A stretch of 14,887 nucleotides of DNA from UBA3071 sp965369635 (GCA_965369635.1 CBDURC010000055.1:1-14887); one strand, 5' to 3'. Counted from the first letter of the stretch, positions 1 through 7,285 are shown. The notes: generated by a model from the sequence alone, not told the origin. A program made the numbers and translations.

Positions 1-38
1 ATGGGCCATTCGCCATCGCCTACGCCAACGAGCAGTGA
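1..38 (+). CDS. 3' end of an unidentified upstream gene (partial)
   Basis: In the third forward frame the first bases read as the sequence GPFAIAYANEQ followed by a TGA at 36-38. Nearly every codon ends in G or C, as in the real genes of this window, and the stop lies only 6 bases before the parA start. That spacing fits an upstream gene co-transcribed with parA. Eleven residues are too few to name a family. In many bacteria rsmG (gidB) precedes parA, but nothing visible here supports that assignment. The frame could also be open by chance. Confidence 0.35.
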   Translation, partial: GPFAIAYANEQ

Positions 39-44
39 GTTATC

Positions 45-836
45 ATGACCCGAGTCTACGCCTTTGCCAACCAAAAAGGAGGAGTCGGTAAGACGACCAC
101 GGCCATCAGCCTGGGGGCCTATCTAGCTGCCGCTGGACGGCGGGTGCTCATCGTGGATGCGGATCCACAGGCCAATGCCACCAGCAGCCTGGGCGTGGAT
201 TGGCCTAACCTCAAGCACTCTATCTACGATGTGCTTATCGGCCACGTTCCGATATCGGATATCACCATTTCTATTGAACAACCGTCAGTGGCTTTGGTGC
301 CCTCGGCTCCGGAATCGGCCGGGGCGGAGGTGGAGATGGTGAGCATCATCAAACGGGAGTGGCTGCTGAGCGAGGCGTTGGGGCCCGTTCTGCCGCTCTA
401 TGACTACATTTTCATGGATACGCCTCCCAGCCTGGGACTGCTCACGATCAATGCCCTCACTGCAGCCGATCACGGCGTGATCATTCCCATTCAGTGCGAG
501 TATCTGGCGCTGGAGGGCCTCAGTCACTTGCTGCACACCATTCAACTGGTGAGAGATAACCTGAACCCACGCCTGCGCGTGGCGGGGATAGTGATGACCA
601 TGTTCGATGCCCGCACCAACCTGGCCAAAGAGGTCGTCGACGAGGTGCGTCGTCACTTCCCGCGGCAGGTATTCCGAACGGTGGTTCCCCGCAGCGTGCG
701 CCTGGGCGAAGCTCCCAGTTACGGTCAGACGATTCTTACCTACGCGCCCCGCTCTGCTGGGGCGCAGGCGTATGCGGCACTAGCGCAAGAATTCATACAG
801 CGAGAGGAGAATCTCACTCCTCCAACCCCGAGGTGA
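45..836 (+). CDS. parA: Chromosome-partitioning ATPase ParA/Soj
   Basis: This is a 263-residue ParA-family ATPase, the usual length for chromosomal Soj. It should bind DNA non-specifically as an ATP dimer and work with ParB to segregate replication origins. The deviant Walker A motif KGGVGKTT lies at residues 11-18 with its signature first lysine. The A' motif DADPQAN follows at 38-44, and the Walker B strand IFMDTPP at about 122-128. The C-terminal part contains the family-typical segment VVPRSVRLGEAPSYG. There is no N-terminal helix-turn-helix extension, which argues for a chromosomal rather than a large-plasmid ParA. The ATG is the only good start, and the Shine-Dalgarno upstream is weak, consistent with coupling to the gene ending at 38. 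ParB follows after 4 bases. Confidence 0.95.
   Translation: MTRVYAFANQKGGVGKTTTAISLGAYLAAAGRRVLIVDADPQANATSSLGVDWPNLKHSIYDVLIGHVPISDITISIEQPSVALVPSAPESAGAEVEMVSIIKREWLLSEALGPVLPLYDYIFMDTPPSLGLLTINALTAADHGVIIPIQCEYLALEGLSHLLHTIQLVRDNLNPRLRVAGIVMTMFDARTNLAKEVVDEVRRHFPRQVFRTVVPRSVRLGEAPSYGQTILTYAPRSAGAQAYAALAQEFIQREENLTPPTPR
830..836 (+). promoter_or_regulatory. parB ribosome binding site
   Basis: GAGGTGA overlaps the parA stop codon and sits just upstream of the parB ATG at 841. This fixes the parB start and implies translational coupling of the two partition genes. Confidence 0.6.
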
Positions 837-840
837 TGCT

Positions 841-1746
841 ATGCCCACTACCAAACGAGGACTGGGACGCGGTCTTGGTGCGCTCATCCCCACCGAGCCA
901 TCCGAAGTGCCGGGTCAGACGGGCGGCGTGTTGGAAGTGCCGGTGGAGGCCATCGCCCCCAACCCCCTGCAGCCGCGTCAGTCCATGGACGCCGAAGCAC
1001 TAACTGAGTTGGCCGATTCCATCCGTGAACATGGCCTCATCCAGCCGCTCATCGTCACCCGAGATGTGGAAGAAGATGGGGAAGGGACAGAGTATCAGTT
1101 GGTGACCGGAGAGCGGCGCTGGCGGGCAGCACAGATGGCTGGACTCTCCAACATTCCTGTTATCATCAAAGAGGCTACCTCCCGGCAGAAGCTGGCGTGG
1201 GCGCTGGTAGAGAATTTGCAGCGGACTGACCTGAACCCGCTGGAAGCGGCGAATGCCTACCGCATGCTGATGATCGAGTTCGGACTGACCCAGGAACAGG
1301 TAGCCGAGGAGGTGGGCAAGAGCCGGACGGCAGTGGCCAACACCCTGCGACTGCTGCGGTTGCCCAAGGAGATCAAGTCGGCGATTCTGGCGAGAAAGAT
1401 CAGTGAAGGCCATGCTCGTGCACTGCTAGGACTTCCCACGCCTCAAGCGCAGCTCGCCGCACTAGCCGCGGTGCAGCGCCGCAACCTCAGTGTCCGACAG
1501 ACTGAGGAACTGGTCCGTCGCACACTGGAGCGCGCAGAGAAGGAATCGCAGGGGGCGAGGGATGAAGAAGACGCTTTCGAGGAAGCCTGGAAGATCGAGA
1601 CTCAAGCGTTGGAAGAGCACTTCCGCATTGCTCTGGGCACCAAGGTTGCCCTGACTCGCTCCAAACAGGGTGGCAAACTGGTGATCCGCTTCTACTCGGA
1701 GGAGGAACTGCAGCGCATCTATGAGCTAGTCGTCGGCGAGGGGTGA
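841..1746 (+). CDS. parB: Chromosome-partitioning protein ParB/Spo0J
   Basis: This 301-residue ParB/Spo0J protein is the centromere-binding CTPase that loads on parS sites and stimulates ParA. The N-terminus carries the ParA-interacting basic segment KRGLGRGLGALIP (residues 5-17). The ParB N-terminal domain contains GERRWRAAQ at 90-98, the arginine-rich box that forms part of the CTP pocket, followed by ENLQRTDLNPLEAA. A helix-turn-helix, LTQEQVAEEVGKSRTAVAN, lies around 149-167 and is the parS reader. The C-terminal 70 residues are the expected dimerisation region. The gene starts 4 bases after parA and ends just before the exosortase, so the operon continues past the partition genes. I found no canonical parS site in the window. 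Confidence 0.95.
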   Translation: MPTTKRGLGRGLGALIPTEPSEVPGQTGGVLEVPVEAIAPNPLQPRQSMDAEALTELADSIREHGLIQPLIVTRDVEEDGEGTEYQLVTGERRWRAAQMAGLSNIPVIIKEATSRQKLAWALVENLQRTDLNPLEAANAYRMLMIEFGLTQEQVAEEVGKSRTAVANTLRLLRLPKEIKSAILARKISEGHARALLGLPTPQAQLAALAAVQRRNLSVRQTEELVRRTLERAEKESQGARDEEDAFEEAWKIETQALEEHFRIALGTKVALTRSKQGGKLVIRFYSEEELQRIYELVVGEG

Positions 1747-1757
1747 GGATAGGACTG

Positions 1758-2585
1758 ATGACATTCGACAAACGTGCGGCGTTGGCGGCTGCGTTGGTGG
1801 GTGTGCTGCTGCTGGCGCTTTCTTATCCAATACTGTATTGGCTGGTCAACGAGTGGTTGGGCAACGACTACTACTCTCACGGCTGGCTGGTGCTGCCTGT
1901 GTCTGCTTTTCTGGCCTGGCGGCAATGGCCAAAGGGCGAGCGTGAGCCTGCCAACGTTGGTCTGATCCCTCTGGGCCTGGGGTTAGTCGGCTATCTAGTC
2001 GCCCTGTTGAACAAGGCCTACTTCCTGGCAGCGCTGGCGCTGATCGTGTTGCTGGCCGGGTTGGCCTGGTTCTTCCTGGGTACACGGGCGCTGCGACGCT
2101 TGACCTTTCCCATTGGCTTCCTGATCTTCATGGTACCACTGCCGTTTGTGGAAAGGGCCAGCTTGCCGCTGCAACTCCTCACTGGAAGCTGCTCGACCGC
2201 TGTAGCGCGGGTCGTGGGCGTGGACGCCACGGTTCGTGGCGCCCAGGTCACCTTGCCTAACGTGGATTTGGTGGTTGGGGCGCAATGCAGCGGGTTACGC
2301 TCCATCGTCGCCCTCTTCACGCTGGTGGCTATCTTCATCTATATGCTTGATGGACCGTGGTGGGGCCGCCTGCTGCTGGTGCTGTCGGCCATTCCCGTGG
2401 CTATCCTCGGCAATATCTTCCGCGTAGCTTCCTTGCTGTGGGTGGCCGATACCTGGGGGGCTGGTGCCGCGATGACCTACTACCACGACTACTCCGGCTT
2501 CGTCTTCTTCCTGTTTGCCTTCGCCTTGCTACTTCTGCTGAGCCGAGCATTCCAATGTCGCGAGATACGCGCCGATATCTTATAG
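1758..2585 (+). CDS. Exosortase/archaeosortase-family transpeptidase (multi-pass membrane)
   Basis: This 275-residue, very hydrophobic protein has about eight membrane segments and is recognised as an exosortase (EpsH/Xrt family). The family processes PEP-CTERM proteins at the outer face of the cytoplasmic membrane. The catalytic set is present: Cys177 in VGAQCSGLRS, Arg222 in GNIFRVA and His243 in YYHDYSGF. The early YYSHGWLVLP motif is also typical. I chose ATG 1758 because GAGGA at 1745-1749 is well spaced before it. A GTG at 1743, overlapping the parB stop as GTGA, is possible and would add five residues, but its Shine-Dalgarno is poorly placed. The gene lies directly behind parB and overlaps the next gene by 31 bases. 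The likely substrate is encoded convergently at 3370-7011. The exact Xrt subtype cannot be told by eye. Confidence 0.92.
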   Translation: MTFDKRAALAAALVGVLLLALSYPILYWLVNEWLGNDYYSHGWLVLPVSAFLAWRQWPKGEREPANVGLIPLGLGLVGYLVALLNKAYFLAALALIVLLAGLAWFFLGTRALRRLTFPIGFLIFMVPLPFVERASLPLQLLTGSCSTAVARVVGVDATVRGAQVTLPNVDLVVGAQCSGLRSIVALFTLVAIFIYMLDGPWWGRLLLVLSAIPVAILGNIFRVASLLWVADTWGAGAAMTYYHDYSGFVFFLFAFALLLLLSRAFQCREIRADIL

Positions 2586-3220
2586 TTCTCGCCCTGCTGA
2601 TCGTGGCCGTGCTGGTAGTGTTGCTCATCACCCAGCGGGAGACACTGTTGAGCCGTGCGCGCGCCAACCAGGGCTTCCAATTCGTGGCCGACATCGACAA
2701 CTGGCGGCGCACGGAGCGCGAGCGGGCACTGCGCACGGGCTACGACTTCCGCCTGGGCCCCAACCTGGACGATCTGCCGCTGGACATCGGCGATTGGCAG
2801 GGGCAGGACATACCACAGACGAACCTGGAGGTCTTCATTCTCTTGGAGCCTGAGCACTACGTCTTCCGCCGCTACCAGCGGGCCGATGGACGCGGCCTCT
2901 GGTTCAGCCTCATCGGCAGCCGCAAGTCGAAGAGCTTTCACCCACCGCAGATTTGCTACGCCGCCGACGGGTGGCAGACCGACGTCTCCTCTGAGCCCAT
3001 TCCCGTGGGCGATGGCGAACTCTATGCTCTGAAGGTTGTCGCCAACAAGGGCGGGGCAACGCACGTTGTCCTCTACTTCTTCCTATGGCCCGACTTCGGA
3101 CGCGATCCCGCGGGGGGCACGGTGCTGTTCAAGGTGAGCGCACCGTTGGAGGGTAGCATCGAGGAAACCGTACTACTGGAGAAAGCATTCATCCAGGAGT
3201 TCTTCACCGACGCGCGGTGA
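2555..3220 (+). CDS. EpsI-type exosortase-associated protein (DUF3485)
   Basis: This 221-residue protein has a single N-terminal membrane anchor (YLIVLALLIVAVLVVLLI, about residues 8-25) and a large extracytoplasmic domain. It matches the EpsI/DUF3485 family found next to, or fused to, exosortases. Supporting features are the GDWQGQDI segment, the YVFRRY strand and the signature FHPPQICYAADGW, with His129, Pro130-131 and Cys134. The biochemical role of EpsI is unsettled; it is known only as a frequent exosortase partner in exopolysaccharide and PEP-CTERM loci. The ATG at 2555 lies inside the exosortase gene. The frame stays open further upstream (to about 2357), but that stretch has no membrane or EpsI character and lies wholly within exosortase coding sequence. 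The overlap suggests translational coupling. The last gene of the parA-led unit, it ends before the hairpin at 3280-3312. Confidence 0.85.
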   Translation: MSRDTRRYLIVLALLIVAVLVVLLITQRETLLSRARANQGFQFVADIDNWRRTERERALRTGYDFRLGPNLDDLPLDIGDWQGQDIPQTNLEVFILLEPEHYVFRRYQRADGRGLWFSLIGSRKSKSFHPPQICYAADGWQTDVSSEPIPVGDGELYALKVVANKGGATHVVLYFFLWPDFGRDPAGGTVLFKVSAPLEGSIEETVLLEKAFIQEFFTDAR

Positions 3221-3224
3221 TCAG

Positions 3225-3264
3225 AGAGGGACAGGGGGAGCAGAGGAACCGGGGAACTGGATAA
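3225..3264. repeat. Degenerate heptanucleotide-repeat relic
   Basis: The spacer after the EpsI gene is purine-rich and contains gaaccggggaactggataa. Its gaactgg(a)taa core recurs at 13646-13655. It appears to be a decayed member of the same intergenic repeat family seen at 11045-11093 and 13633-13722. Confidence 0.35.
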
Positions 3265-3279
3265 TGCTGTGCGCAAGAA

Positions 3280-3312
3280 AACGTCCCCCAGTGACATTCA
3301 CTGGGGGACGTT
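3280..3312. terminator. Perfect bidirectional terminator hairpin between convergent genes
   Basis: AACGTCCCCCAGTGA (3280-3294) and its exact reverse complement (3298-3312) flank the 3-base loop CAT, giving a 15-bp GC-rich stem without mismatch. It lies 59 bases after the EpsI stop and 57 bases after the minus-strand PEP-CTERM stop. Read on the minus strand it is followed by TTTTCTT. Read on the plus strand it is followed by the weaker U-rich tract TCTGTTACTTCT. Position, stem and flanks fit a shared rho-independent terminator for both convergent units. Confidence 0.8.
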
Positions 3313-3369
3313 CTGTTACTTCTGATTCTGTGAGCGCTCAGGGCTGCTCACTCGTTGACGGAGGAACGT

Positions 3370-6300
3370 TTACTCTTCCTCCTTGCGGCGTCGCCGCAGT
3401 TGCAGTTGTGCGTACCCTACCAAGCTCAGCAAGCCGCTTCCCATCAAGAGCATGGTGCTCGGCTCGGGGATCTCGCCCGGAGCGAAGTAGACCACCAGTG
3501 TCTCGGTCTGGTTCGACTCCTCTGGCCCAGGCCCGCCGGTGAAGTCTACCACCGCCATGTCGTAGATGGTCTTGGGCAGATCAGCGGTGGGGATGTCGAT
3601 CACCCGGCCGGTGATGGTGATGGTCACCTCTTCGCCCTCATCCAGCCCGCCGATGTAGGCGGTGACCGTCCGCGTGCCGCTGTTCCATACTGCCGTGCCC
3701 TGGGTGGTGTTCAGCCGGATGTACTCGAGGTACTCACTGATCTCGTCCGTGACCACCACACCATCCGCAGGTCCGGGGCCTTCGCTGCTCACCGTGACGG
3801 TGAAGGTCAGGTCCTCGTGGCGGTGCACGTACTCCTTGTCCACAGCCTTGGTGATGACGATCTCGGGCCAGGCGTAGCCGAAGTCGGCGTTCAGGTAGTC
3901 CTCCCATGCGCCCAGGGTGATGGGGCCGTGCGGCTCCTGGATGCCGAAGCTGAGGTTTAGGCCCACTGCCACTGTGCTTTCATCCACGTCTACACAGTAG
4001 GTGCCGATGGGTAGAGGGTCGAAGATGTACAGGCCGTCGGCATCGGTGACGCCGCTATCCAGCAGCACATCATCGGCGGTGTCGCAGAGGCCGTCCGCAC
4101 CGGCGGCGAGCAGATTCACCGCCACATCAGCGATGCCTGCCTCGCCTGCATCCTGCTCACCATCCCTATCCTCATCCAGCCAGACGAAGTCGCCGATGGA
4201 GCCACCCGGGTAGTAGCCGAAGTCGGCGTCCAGGTAGTCCTCACCGGGGCCCAGGTTGACGAGGAGCGGCTCAACGATGCCAGGGCTCAGGAAGACGTCC
4301 GCTGGCAGCGTGCTTTCAACCACGTCTACCCAGTAGACACGCATCGGCAGTGGATCGAACAGATAGAAACCGCTGGCGTCGGTGGTCGCGCTGCCTACCA
4401 GTATATCGTCCGCTGTGCCGCCGATACCGTCGGGGCCAGCCTCGTACAGGTTCACCACCACGCCGGCGATGCCGTTCTCGCTGGCATCCTGCACAGCGTC
4501 GCCATTGGCGTCCAGCCACACGTAGTCGCCGATGGAACCACCCGGATAGAAGCCAAAGTCAGCGTCCATGTACTGCTCATCGGGGTCCAGATCCGGAGCC
4601 AGAGCGATGGGTCCGTGTGGCATCGACATCCCAGGTGTGAGGAAGTGGTCTGCTGCCACAGTCGCCAGGTCCACGTTCACGCAGTAGTCGCCCTCGAGCA
4701 GCAGGTCAAACATGTACGCTCCGGCGGAGTCGGTCGTGCGGGTGTCCAGCCACATGTCGTCGGCTGTGCCACAGACGCCGTCCGCGCCGGCATCGTACAG
4801 GTTCACCACCACGCCGGGCATGCCCGCCTCGCCTGCATCCTGCACGGCGTTGGCATTGATGTCGAACCAGACCAGGTCGCCAATCTCGCTGGTGAAGATC
4901 ACCAGCGTGATATCCTGATCCTCGGCGGGGTCGGTTCCGGGATCGTCATCGGAGATGACCGCCGTGTTGCTGATCTCCGCTGGGTCCACCAGATAGCGAT
5001 CCACGATGACCGTGAAACTCACGCTGCCGTTGGCTGGCGGGCAGAAGTCACCAAGGTTCCAGGTCACCACGTTGGTTGCCGGGTCATGCACACCCCCACC
5101 CGTGGCGCTGTCGAACGTCGTGCCGTCGGGCACAAGATCGGTGATGATCACATTGGGCGCCGGCTCGTTGCCCGTGATCTCCCAGAGGATGGTGTAGGTC
5201 AGAGGATCGTTCTTCATCACAGGCTTCGGGTCGCCGACCTTATCAATGTGCAGTACGTGATCCGAATGCACAGTGCTGGTCACCGTGGTCTCATCGGTCT
5301 CACCGCTGGCCTCGGAGATGAGGGCGGTGTTGTCAATGAGTTGCCCGTCAGGCAGGCACGTATCTACCTCTACTGCGAGAGTGACGGTGCCGTTATCGGT
5401 AGGTGTGATGGTGCCCAGGTCCCAGGTCACCATGCCACCGCTTTCGGAGCAGATTGCCGCCGGCTCGCAGCTCACGAAGCTGGTGAGTGGCGGTACAGCG
5501 TCAGTGATGGTGGTGTTCTCGGCCCAGCAATTGCCACCTATTGCCCAGTCTATGGCGTAGGTAAGCGGATCGCCTGCCTCCACCGGCTCCGGTGCGGCGC
5601 TCTTCTCGATGTCCACCGTTACGTAGGCCGTGACGATGTCCGTGTCTTCGTCAGCATTGTTGCTCGTGTCGTCCCCGGGCGTAGATGTGGAGATGGTGAC
5701 CTCGTTGGTGATCGGAGTATCACCGCAGGGGTAGATGGGATCCAGTTCCACCGTCACTTGCACTGTGCCGCTGGCACCAGCATCCACGGTGCCCAACTCG
5801 AAGGTCACCACGCCACCCGCTTCGTTGCAGGTTCCGAAGGGGATGTAGCAGTCCACGTAGGAAGTGCGCTCGGGGATGGTGTCCACGATCACCACATCGT
5901 TGGCATAGCGATCGCCTATGTTGGCGTAGTTGATGAGGTAGGTGAGCGTGTCACCTGGCTCAACGGATGTCACGCCATCATCCTTGGTCACCGTGACATC
6001 GGGGGTGGGCAAGGGGACTTCCAGCACGTTGCCGACCCAGCTCCCGCTTTCGCCTTCGATCAACTCGCCATCGCGGAACTCTTCCGATTCCATCTGGAAG
6101 GCAATCCACTCTGCTCCAGCAGGCACGGTGACGTGCAGCGTGTACAGAGACCACTCGCCGTCAATGAAGCCACCCTCCAGCATTGTTGCCGGCGGATAGA
6201 AGGCTGGCGTGCAGGGAGGCGAGGGCGAGAAAGCAGCGTCGGCCACCAACTGGCCGCCGTTCACGCCCTGAGTGGTGGGCCACATTTTGTTCAGAAGCTG

Positions 6301-7011
6301 AGCAGGAGCGGCTCCTGTACCGCTGGCGTACCAAATCGTCCCGTCGCGGCAGTCACCATCCTCATGATTCGCGCCGGCATAGCTGAAGGTCACGCCGAAG
6401 GTGCGGTCGAAGGGCGCTGGCTCGAAGAAGTAGGCTTCTGCTTCGGAGGCGAATTGCGTCTGGCTATAGTACCAGAACCAATCCAGCCCCTCGTAGAGCT
6501 GAATCTCGACGGGGTCGAGGCAGGCGGGATCTCGCTCGTAGACCACAGCCAGCGTAGCGCCGTTGCGCCACGACCAAGAATCACCACTGCCTTCCCAACC
6601 CTCGATGGCGAGGGCATTGGCTCCCTCGCTGACTAAGCCGCCCAGATCGGCACGCCAGAGGTGCCAGTCGGGATGGACGTGGATGGTGGACGTGCTGTCA
6701 ATCAGCGTGCCCACGACGGTGGTGCCGTTGATGACCAACTCGCCGGCACCTCCCCAGTCGGCACCCGCCCACCAGAGGAAGGCGTCTACCACGGGGCCAG
6801 GCACGTCAACCGCGATGTTCCCGGTGCCATCCCACATGCCGGTTCCCGCCGTCACCACACCGAGGCACCCCTCCTGCGGGTAGCCTGGTACCTTGTCGAA
6901 CGGCGCCCCTTCGGCGGCCACGCCTCCCGCCAGTACGAGGGAGGCGATCAGCATCCCCAACACCGTGACCGTAGACAGTACACGACGTTGGATCAGTGAA
7001 GATTTGTTCAT
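3370..7011 (-). CDS. Large secreted modular PEP-CTERM surface protein (DUF11 and SdrD-B-like repeats)
   Basis: This 1213-residue exported protein starts with a clear signal peptide (basic MNKSSLIQRR, hydrophobic core to about residue 30, likely cleavage after VAA33). Residues about 35-335 form an aromatic-rich domain I do not recognise. Three DUF11-type beta modules follow at about 337-705, each with the TYxxxxxxxG...VIxDxxP pattern. Then come three SdrD-B-like Asp-rich repeats at about 708-1048 and a fourth DUF11-like module at about 1050-1165. The C-terminus is a tripartite PEP-CTERM signal: PEPST from 1182, a hydrophobic helix, then RRRRK. There is no LPXTG motif. It should be exported by Sec, cut and anchored by an exosortase, and displayed on the surface. 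The exosortase and EpsI genes are its convergent neighbours. The start is fixed by AAAGGAG at 7021-7027. The role may be adhesive or coat-forming, but that is inference. Confidence 0.93.
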   Translation of the reverse strand: MNKSSLIQRRVLSTVTVLGMLIASLVLAGGVAAEGAPFDKVPGYPQEGCLGVVTAGTGMWDGTGNIAVDVPGPVVDAFLWWAGADWGGAGELVINGTTVVGTLIDSTSTIHVHPDWHLWRADLGGLVSEGANALAIEGWEGSGDSWSWRNGATLAVVYERDPACLDPVEIQLYEGLDWFWYYSQTQFASEAEAYFFEPAPFDRTFGVTFSYAGANHEDGDCRDGTIWYASGTGAAPAQLLNKMWPTTQGVNGGQLVADAAFSPSPPCTPAFYPPATMLEGGFIDGEWSLYTLHVTVPAGAEWIAFQMESEEFRDGELIEGESGSWVGNVLEVPLPTPDVTVTKDDGVTSVEPGDTLTYLINYANIGDRYANDVVIVDTIPERTSYVDCYIPFGTCNEAGGVVTFELGTVDAGASGTVQVTVELDPIYPCGDTPITNEVTISTSTPGDDTSNNADEDTDIVTAYVTVDIEKSAAPEPVEAGDPLTYAIDWAIGGNCWAENTTITDAVPPLTSFVSCEPAAICSESGGMVTWDLGTITPTDNGTVTLAVEVDTCLPDGQLIDNTALISEASGETDETTVTSTVHSDHVLHIDKVGDPKPVMKNDPLTYTILWEITGNEPAPNVIITDLVPDGTTFDSATGGGVHDPATNVVTWNLGDFCPPANGSVSFTVIVDRYLVDPAEISNTAVISDDDPGTDPAEDQDITLVIFTSEIGDLVWFDINANAVQDAGEAGMPGVVVNLYDAGADGVCGTADDMWLDTRTTDSAGAYMFDLLLEGDYCVNVDLATVAADHFLTPGMSMPHGPIALAPDLDPDEQYMDADFGFYPGGSIGDYVWLDANGDAVQDASENGIAGVVVNLYEAGPDGIGGTADDILVGSATTDASGFYLFDPLPMRVYWVDVVESTLPADVFLSPGIVEPLLVNLGPGEDYLDADFGYYPGGSIGDFVWLDEDRDGEQDAGEAGIADVAVNLLAAGADGLCDTADDVLLDSGVTDADGLYIFDPLPIGTYCVDVDESTVAVGLNLSFGIQEPHGPITLGAWEDYLNADFGYAWPEIVITKAVDKEYVHRHEDLTFTVTVSSEGPGPADGVVVTDEISEYLEYIRLNTTQGTAVWNSGTRTVTAYIGGLDEGEEVTITITGRVIDIPTADLPKTIYDMAVVDFTGGPGPEESNQTETLVVYFAPGEIPEPSTMLLMGSGLLSLVGYAQLQLRRRRKEEE
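3372..3477 (-). other. PEP-CTERM sorting signal (coding segment)
   Basis: This segment encodes the last 35 residues of the secreted protein. It contains Pro1182-Glu1183-Pro1184-Ser-Thr, a hydrophobic stretch MLLMGSGLLSLVGY, and RRRRKEEE. That order of PEP motif, membrane helix and basic tail is the defining exosortase recognition signal. The three terminal glutamates after the arginine cluster are an unusual ending. Confidence 0.9.
3870..4893 (-). repeat. Three tandem SdrD-B-like repeats, period about 112-117 codons
   Basis: Three copies begin with (S)IGDxVWxD followed by an Asp-rich loop: DINANAVQDAGEAG, DANGDAVQDASENG and DEDRDGEQDAGEAG. A second acidic motif of the form GxDGxxGTADD follows in each. 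The loops resemble the calcium-binding B repeats of staphylococcal Sdr proteins. Copies 1 and 3 have a cysteine pair (747/777 and 976/1006). Copy 2 has Gly864 and Trp894 at those positions. The DNA copies are similar but clearly diverged, so this is not a recent duplication. Confidence 0.85.
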
Positions 7012-7020
7012 GACTTCTCT

Positions 7021-7027
7021 CTCCTTT
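7021..7027 (-). promoter_or_regulatory. Strong ribosome binding site of the PEP-CTERM gene
   Basis: On the minus strand this reads AAAGGAG and ends 9 bases before the ATG at 7011. It is one of the best Shine-Dalgarno sequences in the window and predicts strong translation of the surface protein. Confidence 0.75.
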
Positions 7028-7170
7028 CCTTGATGATGAATTCAGAACGAGGTTTGCTACTGTTGATGTCTGCCAGAATCTGGGGACCTGATTGTCTGAG
7101 ATTGTGCTTCACCAGGCGATCAAGAGTCTGACTCTATCACTACAGAGCCCAAAGCCCATATCTACTATTC

Positions 7171-7199
7171 ATTATAGCACCACTTAGTGAGGATGTCAA
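7171..7199 (-). promoter_or_regulatory. Consensus sigma-70 promoter of the PEP-CTERM gene
   Basis: On the minus strand TTGACA (7199-7194) is followed by exactly 17 bases and TATAAT (7176-7171), a 12/12 match to the housekeeping consensus at optimal spacing. Transcription should begin near 7164, leaving a leader of about 150 bases before the ATG at 7011. Short dyads lie in the leader at 7073-7083 and 7123-7135, but I recognise no riboswitch there. Confidence 0.88.
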
Positions 7200-7285
7200 G
7201 TCCCAGATTGCACTTTCGGCGGTGTTCACTGATGACGGTTTTTTCATGAATCGGTCTTCGGATGGCCAAGACGGGGAGCTATTCT

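Noticed and set aside
2357..2554. Upstream extension of the EpsI frame
   Set aside because: The extension lies wholly inside exosortase coding sequence in another frame. The protein begins sensibly with a charged stretch and anchor helix at ATG 2555.
3370..3500. LPXTG-type sortase signal, suspected because of the SdrD-like repeats
   Set aside because: The C-terminus has PEPST, a helix and an arginine cluster with no LPXTG-like motif. This is a PEP-CTERM signal.
4615..6636. Very long open frame on the plus strand, antisense to the PEP-CTERM gene
   Set aside because: Its translation is rich in His, Arg and Val without recognisable domains. It mirrors the codon pattern of the opposite strand, and the minus-strand frame has a signal peptide, repeats and a sorting signal.
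7012..7165. Riboswitch in the leader of the PEP-CTERM gene
   Set aside because: I looked for c-di-GMP (GEMM)-like core words and a regulatory terminator and found only short dyads at 7073-7083 and 7123-7135, too small to call.
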